Below, one piece after another: positions 22,954 to 31,358 of a stretch of 64,000 nt of DNA (its first letter is position 1; every line of letters begins with the position of its first letter). The notes beneath the pieces are model-generated. The model made no database searches. It saw only the letters and a list, made by a program, of their open reading frames with translations, and was not told the origin of the DNA. A program made the translations under genes and the position numbers. The stretch is taken from positions 1 to 64,000 of the forward strand of contig NZ_LOBC01000012.1 in the NCBI RefSeq assembly GCF_001583695.1, read 5' to 3'. The stretch is from Bacillus wiedmannii. Lineage in GTDB: Bacteria; Bacillota; Bacilli; Bacillales; Bacillaceae_G.

Positions 22954-24501
22954 ATGGTAGTAGCATACAAACATGAGCCATTTACAGATTTTTCAGTGGA
23001 GGCTAACAAATTAGCGTTTGAAGAAGGTTTAAAGAAAGTAGAATCTTATCTTGGACAAGACTATCCATTAATTATTGGGGGAGAAAAAATCACTACAGAA
23101 GACAAAATTGTTTCTGTAAACCCTGCAAATAAAGAGGAACTTGTTGGTCGCGTTTCAAAAGCAAGCCGTGAGTTAGCTGAAAAAGCAATGCAAGTAGCGG
23201 ATGAAACATTCCAAACTTGGAGAAAATCAAAGCCAGAAATGCGTGCAGACATTTTATTCCGTGCTGCAGCAATCGTTCGTCGCAGAAAACATGAATTCTC
23301 TGCTATTCTTGTAAAAGAAGCAGGTAAACCATGGAATGAGGCAGATGCTGATACAGCAGAAGCAATCGACTTTATGGAATATTATGGTCGTCAAATGTTA
23401 AAATTAAAAGACGGTATTCCAGTAGAAAGCCGTCCAATTGAATATAATCGTTTCTCTTACATTCCATTAGGAGTAGGTGTTATCATTTCTCCTTGGAACT
23501 TCCCATTCGCAATTATGGCAGGTATGACAACAGCTGCTTTAGTTTCTGGTAACACAGTATTACTAAAACCAGCTAGTACAACTCCTGTAGTAGCAGCGAA
23601 ATTCATGGAAGTATTAGAAGAAGCTGGCTTACCAGCTGGCGTAGTAAACTTCGTTCCAGGTAATGGTTCTGAAGTTGGTGACTACTTAGTAGATCACCCT
23701 CGTACACGTTTCGTGAGCTTCACTGGATCTCGTGATGTAGGTATCCGTATTTATGAGCGCGCAGCGAAAGTAAACCCAGGCCAAATTTGGTTAAAACGCG
23801 TTATCGCTGAAATGGGTGGTAAAGATACAATCGTTGTTGATAAAGAAGCAGATCTTGAATTAGCAGCTAAATCTATCGTTGCATCAGCATTCGGATTCTC
23901 AGGACAAAAATGTTCTGCATGTTCTCGTGCAGTAATCCATGAAGATGTATACGATCACGTATTAAATCGTGCTGTTGAATTAACGAAAGAATTAACAGTT
24001 GCTAACCCAGCTGTATTAGGTACAAACATGGGTCCTGTTAATGACCAAGCTGCATTCGATAAAGTAATGAGCTATGTTGCAATTGGTAAAGAAGAAGGTA
24101 GAATCTTAACAGGTGGCGAAGGAGACGATTCTAAAGGCTGGTTCATCCAACCAACAATCGTTGCTGACGTTGCAGAAGATGCTCGCTTAATGAAAGAAGA
24201 AATCTTCGGACCAGTAGTAGCATTCTGTAAAGCAAAAGACTTTGATCATGCACTTGCAATTGCAAACAATACAGAATACGGTTTAACAGGTGCTGTTGTT
24301 ACTAATAACCGTGACCATATTGAAAAAGCACGTGAAGAATTCCACGTGGGTAACTTATACTTCAACCGTGGATGTACTGGTGCAATCGTAGGTTACCAAC
24401 CATTCGGTGGCTTTAACATGTCTGGTACAGACTCTAAAGCTGGTGGCCCTGACTACTTAGCACTTCACATGCAAGCAAAAACTACTTCTGAAACTTTATA
24501 A
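22954..24501 (+). CDS. rocA: 1-pyrroline-5-carboxylate dehydrogenase RocA
   Basis: NAD-dependent oxidation of glutamate-gamma-semialdehyde to glutamate, the last step of arginine, ornithine and proline catabolism. The 515-residue aldehyde dehydrogenase has catalytic Glu286 (IAEMGGKD) and nucleophile Cys320 ([11 protein letters not shown]). The [10 protein letters not shown] segment binds the cofactor. AGGGGAGG precedes the ATG. No proline dehydrogenase or arginase gene is adjacent, so it works with enzymes encoded elsewhere. Confidence 0.95.
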   Translation: MVVAYKHEPFTDFSVEANKLAFEEGLKKVESYLGQDYPLIIGGEKITTEDKIVSVNPANKEELVGRVSKASRELAEKAMQVADETFQTWRKSKPEMRADILFRAAAIVRRRKHEFSAILVKEAGKPWNEADADTAEAIDFMEYYGRQMLKLKDGIPVESRPIEYNRFSYIPLGVGVIISPWNFPFAIMAGMTTAALVSGNTVLLKPASTTPVVAAKFMEVLEEAGLPAGVVNFVPGNGSEVGDYLVDHPRTRFVSFTGSRDVGIRIYERAAKVNPGQIWLKRVIAEMGGKDTIVVDKEADLELAAKSIVASAFGFSGQKCSACSRAVIHEDVYDHVLNRAVELTKELTVANPAVLGTNMGPVNDQAAFDKVMSYVAIGKEEGRILTGGEGDDSKGWFIQPTIVADVAEDARLMKEEIFGPVVAFCKAKDFDHALAIANNTEYGLTGAVVTNNRDHIEKAREEFHVGNLYFNRGCTGAIVGYQPFGGFNMSGTDSKAGGPDYLALHMQAKTTSETL

Positions 24502-24512
24502 GAAATAGTAGA

Positions 24513-24558
24513 AGAGATCTTCGCAGTCTGCGAAGATCTCTTTTTTTTTTTTTTTTTT
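24513..24558 (+). terminator. strong terminator of rocA with an 18-T tract
   Basis: A near-perfect 14-bp palindrome (AGAGATCTTCGCAG and its complement) is followed by an uninterrupted run of 18 T (24541-24558), far longer than the usual 5-8. Confidence 0.95.
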
Positions 24559-24695
24559 GAAAAATTTTCTATATTTGGATCAAGATAGATATGAGTAGAA
24601 AAACTAATAAAGTAATAAGGTTTACTTCAGTAAATAAGGTATACTATATTTGTTGAATAGATTCTCTTTAAAGACAAGAAAAGTAGGTGAACAAA

Positions 24696-24833
24696 GTGGG
24701 AAAATATCAATTGGATTACAAAAGTCAGGTAGCCGTGGCAAAGTTTCATGAAAAACAGACGCCTGCCAAATTTGATAAAAAGCAGCAAATTGAAAAATTG
24801 CGTGCGGAGTATTTGAAAAAGAAGCAAAAATAA
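24696..24833 (+). CDS. small basic protein of unknown function, 45 aa
   Basis: A GTG-initiated 45-codon frame preceded by AGTAGGTGA at suitable spacing. The product begins MGKYQLDYKSQVAVAKFHEK and is rich in Lys and Gln, ending in EYLKKKQK, with a predicted helical C-terminal half. It has no membrane segment or recognised domain. It stands alone between the rocA terminator and a stem-loop. Codon use and the ribosome site support a real gene; I do not recognise the family. Confidence 0.65.
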   Translation: MGKYQLDYKSQVAVAKFHEKQTPAKFDKKQQIEKLRAEYLKKKQK

Positions 24834-24872
24834 ACAGATAAATAATATGTTACGTTTTTGATAGGAGAAACC

Positions 24873-24912
24873 AGTTCTAAGTACCGTATATTACCATTCG
24901 GTACTTGGAACT
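24873..24912. other. 14-bp stem-loop, no T-tract
   Basis: AGTTCTAAGTACCG pairs with CGGTACTTGGAACT (one G-U) around a 12-nt loop. No T-run follows on either strand, so it is not a standard terminator. It may be the 3' end structure of the small gene's mRNA or a separate RNA element. Confidence 0.5.
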
Positions 24913-25077
24913 AGCTAAACCTTATTAATATCGGGATAAACATGTAAATAGAAACAAAACAACGAGAAAAGTTGACTTATTAGTCATATTTTTTAGTATT
25001 CATTTTAAGGATTTCCTGTATAATACAATTTGAAAGAAAATCTATGGTTTGACAAGAAACACTCTTTTCGGTTTTGC

Positions 25078-25641
25078 TCACTGAAGGGAGTGTTTTTTTG
25101 TAGCCAAAAACTCCTCTGTACTCATTACAGTTGCATATACTCCATTTAAACTAGCCAAAATTGTGTTATGAATATAAACGGCCGGTATAGTAGCATTCTT
25201 AAAAGAAAGATCTTTTGTAGCACAAGCATCATGTATAACGGTACATGGAAAGCCGAAATCAAAAGCAGCCCTTACGGTAGCATCAATACACATATGAGTC
25301 ATCATCCCGCATATGATGACGTGCTCAATGTTTAAACGTTGTAATTGTTCTAGAAGATCAGTTTCGCGAAAACTATTTGGATAATGTTTGAGTATAACGG
25401 TTTCTTCTCTAAGTGGACGTACGCTTTCATGAATATGTACACCTTCTGTATTGGGTAGGAAAAAAGTAGCGTCATCTTTTATTGCTACATGTTGGATATG
25501 AAAAATAGGTTCGTTTTTCGTTCTAAAGAGTTGTAGCAGCTGACTAGCATATTGGCTTGCTTCTACTGGATTACGCAATTCCATCTTTCCATGTGGAAAA
25601 TAATCATTTTGAATATCAACGAGTAAAAGAGCTGTTTTCAT
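25078..25641 (-). CDS. isochorismatase-family cysteine hydrolase
   Basis: A 187-residue alpha/beta hydrolase of the isochorismatase/nicotinamidase superfamily. The catalytic Asp is Asp9 in LLLVDIQNDYF, the Lys lies in the VILKHYPNSF segment, and the nucleophile Cys is in IICGMMTHMCIDAT, followed by the cis-peptide region. The ATG at 25641 starts the canonical MKTALLLVDIQND; GGAGGA lies upstream. The substrate is unknown. It is monocistronic and divergent from the metNPQ operon. Confidence 0.88.
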   Translation of the reverse strand: MKTALLLVDIQNDYFPHGKMELRNPVEASQYASQLLQLFRTKNEPIFHIQHVAIKDDATFFLPNTEGVHIHESVRPLREETVILKHYPNSFRETDLLEQLQRLNIEHVIICGMMTHMCIDATVRAAFDFGFPCTVIHDACATKDLSFKNATIPAVYIHNTILASLNGVYATVMSTEEFLATKKHSLQ

Positions 25642-25819
25642 ATATTCATCTTCCTCCGATTTCATATTCAAATAATGGTATTCAATTTATAGAAAGGATT
25701 CTCCTTTTAAAAAATATGAAGGAGGAGAATTTAACATAACTTTAAAAATCATTATTGTATGTGATTTTTTATTTGAAAATTTTAATAGAGGAATAATTAA
25801 TATTTTTCTAAAAAATGTA

Positions 25820-25848
25820 TTGACTCTTATTATTCTGAGTTCTATAAT
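25820..25848 (+). promoter_or_regulatory. metNPQ promoter
   Basis: TTGACT (25820-25825) and consensus TATAAT (25843-25848) with a 17-bp spacer, 34 nt ahead of the SAM riboswitch. Confidence 0.8.
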
Positions 25849-25881
25849 GAGAATTAATTAAACGACAATTAAATCGATACA

Positions 25882-25989
25882 TTCTTATCCAGAGAGGTGG
25901 AGGGACTGGCCCTACGATACCTCAGCAACGGGTTTTTTAATACCGTGCTAACTCCAGCAAGCCTTATAAAAGGCTTGGAAGATGAGAAG
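25882..25989 (+). promoter_or_regulatory. SAM-I riboswitch (S-box) controlling metNPQ
   Basis: The S-box core is readable: AGAGAGGTGGAGGGACTGGC, then CCTACGATACCTCAGCAAC, a P3/P4 hairpin (ACGGG…CCGT), CCAGCAAGCC and GCTTGGAAGATGAGAAG. P1 pairs TTCTTATC (25882-25889) with GATGAGAA (25981-25988). The 3' P1 strand (25981-25989) can alternatively pair with CTTCTTATC (26018-26026), the 5' arm of the next terminator. Bound SAM therefore frees the terminator and lowers methionine import. Confidence 0.95.
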
Positions 25990-26008
25990 ATGTGAACGAG
26001 TACATATA

Positions 26009-26060
26009 AGTGCTCTCCTTCTTATCTTTATGGTTGATAAGAAGGAGAGCACTTTTTATT
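26009..26060 (+). terminator. S-box-controlled terminator
   Basis: A perfect 18-bp stem (26009-26026 with 26036-26053, 9-nt loop) is followed by a T-rich tail. Its 5' arm contains the antiterminator partner of the riboswitch P1 strand. Confidence 0.95.
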
Positions 26061-26111
26061 TTACCTCGAAAGCTCTACTTCAAGTTTTTACAGCATATAG
26101 GAGGGAAGAAA

Positions 26112-27131
26112 ATGATTTCTTTTAACAACGTAAGTAAATTATATGAATCAGGTGGGCAATCTGTTCATGCGGTGGAGGATGTAACATTATCAGTTGGGAA
26201 GGGCGAAATTTTCGGTATCATCGGTTTTAGTGGCGCTGGAAAGAGTACGTTATTACGCCTAGTAAATATGTTAGAGAGACCAACGGCAGGAACGATTTCA
26301 ATAGATGATAAAGATATTACATCTTTATCGACGAAAGAATTACGGAAGCTAAGACAAAGAATCGGGATGATTTTTCAAAGTTTTAATTTATTTAATTCAA
26401 GAACAGTGTTTGGGAATATTGCTTATCCATTAAGGTTAGCGAAAGTACCAAAGAATGAGATAAAAGAAAGAGTAAATGAACTGCTGAAGTTTGTAGGATT
26501 AGAAGATAAAGCAAACTATTATCCAGAGCAACTATCAGGTGGTCAAAAACAACGTGTTGGCATTGCTAGAGCACTTGCAACATCGCCAGACATTCTTATA
26601 TGTGATGAGGCAACATCAGCTTTAGATCCAGAAACAACGACAGAGATTCTGAACTTATTAAAGAAAGTAAATCGAGAATACAATGTAACGATTCTACTCA
26701 TTACACATGAAATGCATGTTGTGAAAGAAATTTGTCACCGTGTAGCTGTAATGGAGAAGGGAAAGGTTATTGAAGAAGGAAAACTATTTGACGTTTTCAC
26801 ACAACCAAAAACAAAGACAACTCAAAACTTTGTACGCTCCATTATTAATGATCATTTACCGGAAAGTGTTCTAGGGAAAATTCAAAATGGTGGACAAATT
26901 TATCGCTTAACATTTACTGGTGAAGAGACAGGGCAGCCGGTACTATCATATATCGCGAAAAACTATAACGTCGATGTAAACGTACTGTACGGAAATATTA
27001 TTGAACTTCAAAATGTGCTATTTGGAAATCTACTTGTAGAACTGCAAGGTGAGCAGAAAGAAATTCAAAAAGCATTACAACATCTACGACTACAAGTGCA
27101 GCTGAAGGAGGTAAAAGCTCATGCGAGTTGA
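26112..27131 (+). CDS. metN: methionine ABC transporter ATPase MetN
   Basis: Cytoplasmic ATPase of the MetNPQ importer for methionine. 339 residues: Walker A GFSGAGKST (38-46), signature LSGGQKQR, Walker B ILICDEATSALDPE, and a C-terminal NIL/ACT-like domain (about 265-335) that in known MetN binds methionine and inhibits transport. The ATG at 26112 follows AGGAGGGAAG; an in-frame ATG at 26010 lies inside the terminator hairpin and is rejected. It overlaps the permease gene by 11 nt. Confidence 0.96.
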   Translation: MISFNNVSKLYESGGQSVHAVEDVTLSVGKGEIFGIIGFSGAGKSTLLRLVNMLERPTAGTISIDDKDITSLSTKELRKLRQRIGMIFQSFNLFNSRTVFGNIAYPLRLAKVPKNEIKERVNELLKFVGLEDKANYYPEQLSGGQKQRVGIARALATSPDILICDEATSALDPETTTEILNLLKKVNREYNVTILLITHEMHVVKEICHRVAVMEKGKVIEEGKLFDVFTQPKTKTTQNFVRSIINDHLPESVLGKIQNGGQIYRLTFTGEETGQPVLSYIAKNYNVDVNVLYGNIIELQNVLFGNLLVELQGEQKEIQKALQHLRLQVQLKEVKAHAS

Positions 27132-27786
27132 TTGGAGTATATTTTGGCCCCGCATAGTAGATGCGACGGGGGATACCCTCTTAATGGTAATTGTAACCCT
27201 TATATTTGCTACAATTCTTGGTATACCTCTAGGTTTACTGTTATATGTAACGAGAAAAGGGAACTTTTTAGAAAATAAATGGGTCTTTTCTATTCTTAAT
27301 ATCATTATTAACACAATTCGTCCGGTTCCATTCATTATCTTCTTAGTAGCTTTAAGCCCACTAACAAGAAGTGTTATCGGAACGACGATTGGAACAGCAG
27401 CAGCAATCTTTCCGATGACGTTAGTTGCATCAATCGGTATTGCTAGAATGGTTGAAACAAATCTTGTTTCAGTTCCAAAGGGAGTCATTGAAGCAGCTCA
27501 AGCGATGGGGGCTTCACCAATTAGAATTGTTTTTGAAATCCTTGTGCCAGAAGCGTTAGCGCCATTAATTTTAGGTGTTACGTTTATGACAGTTGGTTTA
27601 ATTGAATTTTCTGCAGTTGCTGGGCTTGTCGGTGGTGGCGGTCTTGGTGACTTAGCGATGACATATGGTTATCAACGTTTTGATACATCAGTTATGTTCG
27701 TAACGGTCGTTTTACTTATTATTCTTGTACAGGTAGCTCAAAATTTAGGAAACTACTTTGCGAAAGTCTTTTTACGCAGATCATAA
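27121..27786 (+). CDS. metP: methionine ABC transporter permease MetP (MetI)
   Basis: 221-residue inner-membrane permease with about five transmembrane segments and the EAA loop region EAAQAMGASPIRIVFEILVPEA that docks on the ATPase. A conserved GLVGGGGLGDLAMTYGYQRF segment is typical of MetI. GGAGG lies 8 nt before the ATG. It is the middle gene of the S-box operon. Confidence 0.95.
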   Translation: MRVDWSIFWPRIVDATGDTLLMVIVTLIFATILGIPLGLLLYVTRKGNFLENKWVFSILNIIINTIRPVPFIIFLVALSPLTRSVIGTTIGTAAAIFPMTLVASIGIARMVETNLVSVPKGVIEAAQAMGASPIRIVFEILVPEALAPLILGVTFMTVGLIEFSAVAGLVGGGGLGDLAMTYGYQRFDTSVMFVTVVLLIILVQVAQNLGNYFAKVFLRRS

Positions 27787-27807
27787 AAAGGAAGAGGGGA
27801 AAAGAAA

Positions 27808-28662
27808 ATGAAGAAAATTTTAGCATTTGCATTATCAGCGATTGTAGGAATTTCAGCGTTAAGCGGCTGCTCAAGTGGAGACACGGGGGCAGGAGCAAAA
27901 GAGAAAGTAGTTCGCGTTGGCGTAACCGGAACAGATGGAGACGCTTGGGAAATTTTAAAGAAAAAAGCTGAAAAAGAGGGAATTAAAATTAAACTGGTTG
28001 AGTTCTCTGATTACACAACGCCAAATAAAGCGTTAGCTGATGGAGATATTGAACTAAACTCATTCCAGCACGTTGCTTTCTTAGAGCAATTTAAAAAAGA
28101 GCATAAGTTAGATATTACAGCTGTTGGTACAACGCAAATTGCACCAATGGGCTTATACTCTGAAAAATATAAGAAGGCAAATGAAATTCCAGATGGTTCA
28201 GAAATTGCGATTCCAAATGATCCAACGAACCAAGCTCGTGCATTAAAACTTCTTGATGCAGCTGGATTATTAAAGCTTAAGAAAGACTTTGGCTTATTCG
28301 GAGATCCAAGCGGCATTGCTGAAAATCCGAAGAAGTTAAAAATTACACCGGTTATCGCACAGCAAACACCTCGTGTATTAAAAGATGTTGCAGCTTCAGT
28401 TATTAATAACGGTGTTGCTGGTCAAGCTGGATTAGATCCAGCGAAGGATCCAATTTTCTTAGAAGATCCAAAGAATGAAAATGCGAAGCCATATATTAAT
28501 ATTTTCGCAGCTCGTACGAAAGATAAAGATGATCCAACACTGAAAAAAGTAATTGAACTATATCATTCAAAAGAAGTAACAGATGCAATTAAGAAAGAAA
28601 CAAATGATGGTTCCATTTCAGTAGATCTTTCACTTGATGAGCTTGAAAAAATCGTAAAATAA
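27808..28662 (+). CDS. metQ: methionine-binding lipoprotein MetQ
   Basis: 284-residue NlpA-family substrate-binding lipoprotein. The signal peptide ends ISALSGC with Cys21 as the lipid anchor. The mature part carries VRVGVTGTDGDAWEILKKKA, DYTTPNKALADGDIELNSFQH and IAIPNDPTNQARAL, the hallmark ligand-binding segments. It acts at the outer face of the membrane and delivers methionine to MetP. RBS GAGGGGAAA precedes the ATG. Confidence 0.96.
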   Translation: MKKILAFALSAIVGISALSGCSSGDTGAGAKEKVVRVGVTGTDGDAWEILKKKAEKEGIKIKLVEFSDYTTPNKALADGDIELNSFQHVAFLEQFKKEHKLDITAVGTTQIAPMGLYSEKYKKANEIPDGSEIAIPNDPTNQARALKLLDAAGLLKLKKDFGLFGDPSGIAENPKKLKITPVIAQQTPRVLKDVAASVINNGVAGQAGLDPAKDPIFLEDPKNENAKPYINIFAARTKDKDDPTLKKVIELYHSKEVTDAIKKETNDGSISVDLSLDELEKIVK

Positions 28663-28723
28663 TGATTGAGTTTAACGGACTAGCAGAAGGAACCCCTCCG
28701 CTGTTAGCTCGTTCAACATATAA

Positions 28724-28799
28724 TCTACTTAACAAACAAAACCCTAATTCTGTACCTTCCAATTCTGTATAACGTAGAATCCAATGTTTGTTAAGTAGA
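28724..28799 (+). other. 15-bp inverted repeat with a 46-nt loop downstream of metQ
   Basis: TCTACTTAACAAACA (28724-28738) is the exact complement of 28785-28799. The loop contains a directly repeated AATTCTGTA. A second imperfect hairpin (about 28675-28712) lies just upstream. Together they form a structured 3' region before the terminator. Function unknown. Confidence 0.6.
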
Positions 28800-28805
28800 G
28801 TGATG

Positions 28806-28834
28806 GACCAGGAGTTTTCCTGGTCTATTTTTTT
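28806..28834 (+). terminator. terminator of the metNPQ operon
   Basis: GACCAGGA pairs with TCCTGGTC around a 4-nt loop, followed by TATTTTTTT. Confidence 0.9.
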
Positions 28835-28838
28835 GTGG

Positions 28839-29030
28839 TTATTCGATTACGATACTTTTTAAATTATCCTCATGATGCTCTTGTTCTTTCGGATAAGCAG
28901 CTAGCTCCTCTTGCAAAATATTTAGTATTTGCTTAGCTGATTGTTGGATTGGGGTAGGTAACTCTTCTAATATATTCATACCGACTTTTATTTTTGTACG
29001 AATTACCTTTCTTAGTAGTTCCTCATGCAT
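28839..29030 (-). CDS. small protein of unknown function encoded with the ArsA-type ATPase
   Basis: 63 residues, beginning MHEELLRKVIRTKIKVGMN, highly charged and predicted helical with no membrane segment. A GGAGGTGTAGTAC site precedes the ATG and the gene overlaps the 3' end of the ATPase gene by 8 nt, supporting coupled translation. I do not recognise a family. The tight overlap suggests it acts with the ATPase. Confidence 0.7.
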   Translation of the reverse strand: MHEELLRKVIRTKIKVGMNILEELPTPIQQSAKQILNILQEELAAYPKEQEHHEDNLKSIVIE

Positions 29031-30201
29031 GTACTACACCTCCAAACCGAATATTTAGTACATCTTCTTCGAACTTAGCTCCTTGAATAGAAAGGTGTGT
29101 TAACGTTTTTGGTAATGTGATGTTCCGTTTCACAGAACCTGAACAAATGATAAGTTCATCACCTTTTTGATTTAATGAAAGTTCACTTTTGTTTGAGAAG
29201 GGAATGGAGAGAACGAAAATATACTCATCGCCATCTTTTTTTACATATTGAGTGCGCCCGTTAAATTTCACTTCCGTAGGGGAAGAATCTGATTTAAATA
29301 AAGCGTCTCCTACACGCTCTAACATGGACAAACCGACAACTTCTTGTTCAAACATAGGAGCTTCGTAAATAGGAAGCGGCTGAAAACTATTTTGAATTAA
29401 TGTTTTATATTTTTTTTGAGTATCTTTCCATGCTTGAAAATAAGGATCGGTGACAGTGTTAGGGATGACGCGGTTAATCATAATGGCATCTACGTTATAA
29501 TCGTATAAATTTAAATACGTAAAGCTACGCTGAGCTTCTTTAATGACCATTTTTTCGGGATTTACAACGATGCGGATACTTGTTATTTCTCGATTTGATA
29601 AAATATCTCTCATTTCTCCGAGCTGTTCAAGTGTATTCGTTAATTCGTCCATAATATCATCGGTTGGAAGGGGGACACCAAGAAGTGGTTGAGCTACAGG
29701 ACGAACAACTTTTAAAACTTTTCTTTTAATAGGAAAGAGTTTTTCCATCCACCAGCCGAGCATGTCTGGGAAGCTGAGCATTGCTAATGTTTCTCCTGTT
29801 GGAGCACAATCAATGATAATAACATCATATGTGTTTTGTTTATAATAATCGAGTACGCGAAGTAAGCGAATTAAATCTTCCATACCAGGAAACATCGTTA
29901 ATTCTTCTGTTGTAATATCATCAGCTGCTTTGGAGGTGAAGAGTAGCGTAATATATTTCTGTAATTTCCCCCAGCCTTTTTCCATCTCATAAATCGTATT
30001 AATTTCTTGTGCCCACAAATTTTCACGAATTTCTAATGGCTCAGAAGATAGCTTTATACCAAATGAATCTCCTAAACTATGAGCAGGATCTGTACTCATT
30101 ACTAATGTTTTTAATCCTTGTTTTGCGCTTTGAAGTGCTGTTGCTGCTGAAATGCTAGTTTTTCCTACGCCGCCTTTACCTGTATACAAAATAATTCTCA
30201 T
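29023..30201 (-). CDS. ArsA/Get3-type ATPase with C-terminal HSP20-like domain
   Basis: 392 residues. The deviant Walker A (P-loop) GKGGVGKTS is at 8-16, with the switch I region STDPAHSLGDSFG and a switch II-type IIDCAPTGETLAM segment. The last 80-90 residues form a beta-rich domain resembling the HSP20-like domain of bacterial ArsA homologues. It is a single-domain ATPase, unlike plasmid ArsA with two tandem halves, and no arsB or arsR is nearby, so arsenite export is not supported. A tail-anchored-protein or other client-handling role is possible but unproven. RBS AAAGGGGATAG. Confidence 0.88.
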   Translation of the reverse strand: MRIILYTGKGGVGKTSISAATALQSAKQGLKTLVMSTDPAHSLGDSFGIKLSSEPLEIRENLWAQEINTIYEMEKGWGKLQKYITLLFTSKAADDITTEELTMFPGMEDLIRLLRVLDYYKQNTYDVIIIDCAPTGETLAMLSFPDMLGWWMEKLFPIKRKVLKVVRPVAQPLLGVPLPTDDIMDELTNTLEQLGEMRDILSNREITSIRIVVNPEKMVIKEAQRSFTYLNLYDYNVDAIMINRVIPNTVTDPYFQAWKDTQKKYKTLIQNSFQPLPIYEAPMFEQEVVGLSMLERVGDALFKSDSSPTEVKFNGRTQYVKKDGDEYIFVLSIPFSNKSELSLNQKGDELIICSGSVKRNITLPKTLTHLSIQGAKFEEDVLNIRFGGVVHA

Positions 30202-30227
30202 TATTCTATCCCCTTTGTTTCGAGTAT

Positions 30228-30240
30228 CGAATATTACGAA
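30228..30240. promoter_or_regulatory. putative MarR operator ahead of the ATPase gene
   Basis: CGAATATTACGAA is 27 nt upstream of the ATPase start. Its complement TTCGTAATATTCG recurs almost exactly upstream of the MarR gene (30790-30802), and both sit in ATTTCG…TTCG contexts. The shared motif suggests that the regulator controls both genes. Confidence 0.45.
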
Positions 30241-30255
30241 TGCCGAAATAAAATG

Positions 30256-30287
30256 TTGAATAAAAACCCAACTAGGGTTTTATTCAA
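30256..30287 (-). terminator. hairpin at the end of the marR-type gene
   Basis: TTGAATAAAAACCC pairs with GGGTTTTATTCAA with one bulged base; the gene's stop codon lies in the stem. The T-tract on the minus strand is short, so readthrough into the ATPase gene is likely. Confidence 0.5.
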
Positions 30288-30762
30288 TCGGAATGTTTTT
30301 CATTTTAGGTGTAGAAACCTTTTCTTCTGTTTTTTGCTGTGACGTAGCGATGTGATTCATGATCTTTTGGAAGATTTGTAGTAAGAATGCCTTTTCTTCT
30401 TCTGATAATGCTTCTGTCACTAGGTTAAAGTAATGGGCTGCATTTTGTTTTACTTCTTGGACGAGCGTTACGCCGTTTTCTGTTAAACGAATTAATACAA
30501 TGCGTCGGTCGTTTTCATCACGGTACCTTTCAATATATCCCTTTTTTACGAGGCGATTTACAACACCTGTCGTTGTACTCATCGGTATATCAAGAAGGTC
30601 AGCAATTTTTGTCATTGTAATATCTGTATTTCGCTCCATCCAAAGTAAACAAAATACTTCTGTTTTAGAAAGTGTTAAATCTAGGCTTACCCATTCTTCA
30701 GGATAAAAAAGTTTCTTGGCGTTATCAAGCAGTAAGTCTAAAAAATGTTCATATTGCAACAA
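30280..30762 (-). CDS. MarR-family transcriptional regulator
   Basis: 160 residues, winged helix-turn-helix. LTLSKTEVFCLLWMERNTDITMTKIADLLDIPMSTTTGVVNRLVKKGYIERYRDENDRR contains the recognition helix and wing with the typical DxRR. It starts at TTG (30762, with a second TTG next to it) after GGGAGTGG. A motif shared with the ATPase promoter lies about 30 nt upstream, suggesting autoregulation. Ligand unknown. Confidence 0.88.
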   Translation of the reverse strand: MLQYEHFLDLLLDNAKKLFYPEEWVSLDLTLSKTEVFCLLWMERNTDITMTKIADLLDIPMSTTTGVVNRLVKKGYIERYRDENDRRIVLIRLTENGVTLVQEVKQNAAHYFNLVTEALSEEEKAFLLQIFQKIMNHIATSQQKTEEKVSTPKMKNIPIE

Positions 30763-30789
30763 TTATTTCCACTCCCGTATATTTCGAGG

Positions 30790-30802
30790 TTCGTAATATT
30801 TG
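30790..30802. promoter_or_regulatory. putative MarR autoregulatory operator
   Basis: TTCGTAATATTTG, 28 nt upstream of the marR-type start, matches the complement of 30228-30240 at 12 of 13 positions. Confidence 0.45.
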
Positions 30803-30980
30803 TTTTTATTTTATGCAGAATTGAAATAAATGTCAATAGTTTTGATTGTTTTTTCAGATTAGACAGAAAACTTACTTTGAAATGGTAGATTTATAAATAT
30901 AAAACTAGAATTTACATAAAAATCCATCATGGTAAATATACTTATCTATAATGGATGCACAGCTAACGAGGGGGAGAACA

Positions 30981-31217
30981 ATGAGAAGACGTAATACGCA
31001 AGCGTTCACGTTTTTAGCATGGACTTCATTTGTTTGCGCGCTTTCAGGTATGCTAATTGGAATTTATACGTTAGATGAAACGCTTAGTGTAAAAGGGTAC
31101 TATTTATTAGGCACATTATTTTTAACGATGTCTTGTTTTGTATTACAAAAAACAATTCGTGATAATGAAGAAGATAACGAGAGATTTCCGAAAAATAAAC
31201 CGGTAGATAAGGAGTAA
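30981..31217 (+). CDS. two-helix membrane protein (YiaA/YiaB-like)
   Basis: 78 residues with a basic N-terminus (MRRRNTQAFTFLAW), two hydrophobic helices (about 8-27 and 39-58) and a charged tail, matching the YiaA/B two-helix family. GAGGGGGAGAAC directly precedes the ATG at 30981, so the in-frame ATG at 30951 is rejected. Function unknown. Confidence 0.8.
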   Translation: MRRRNTQAFTFLAWTSFVCALSGMLIGIYTLDETLSVKGYYLLGTLFLTMSCFVLQKTIRDNEEDNERFPKNKPVDKE

Positions 31218-31222
31218 ATTGT

Positions 31223-31250
31223 AAAGAAAGGCAATTGCCTTTCTTTTTTT
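31223..31250 (+). terminator. terminator after the two-helix membrane protein
   Basis: AAAGAAAGGCAATTGCCTTTCTTT is a near-perfect palindrome ending in a T-run. Confidence 0.9.
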
Positions 31251-31283
31251 ATGTAAAAATGCAGTAAGTGCCGTGTGTTGACT

Positions 31284-31312
31284 TGCTTGAAGTACTGAAA
31301 ATTTGGTATCAT
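31284..31312 (+). promoter_or_regulatory. gatCAB promoter
   Basis: TTGCTT (31284-31289) and TATCAT (31307-31312) with a 17-bp spacer, 47 nt before gatC. An additional TTGACT lies just upstream but is too far from the -10. Confidence 0.5.
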
Positions 31313-31358
31313 CAATAGTATTGTAGATTGAACGATATATTATGGAGGTGGCCTAGCC

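Noticed and set aside
25057-25095. Plus-strand terminator-like hairpin AAACACTC/GAGTGTTT with T-run
   Set aside because: It overlaps the stop of a minus-strand gene and its T-run is on the wrong strand for that gene; no plus-strand gene needs it.
29023-30201. Arsenite-export ATPase (arsA of an ars operon)
   Set aside because: Single ATPase domain and no arsB, arsR, arsC or arsD nearby.
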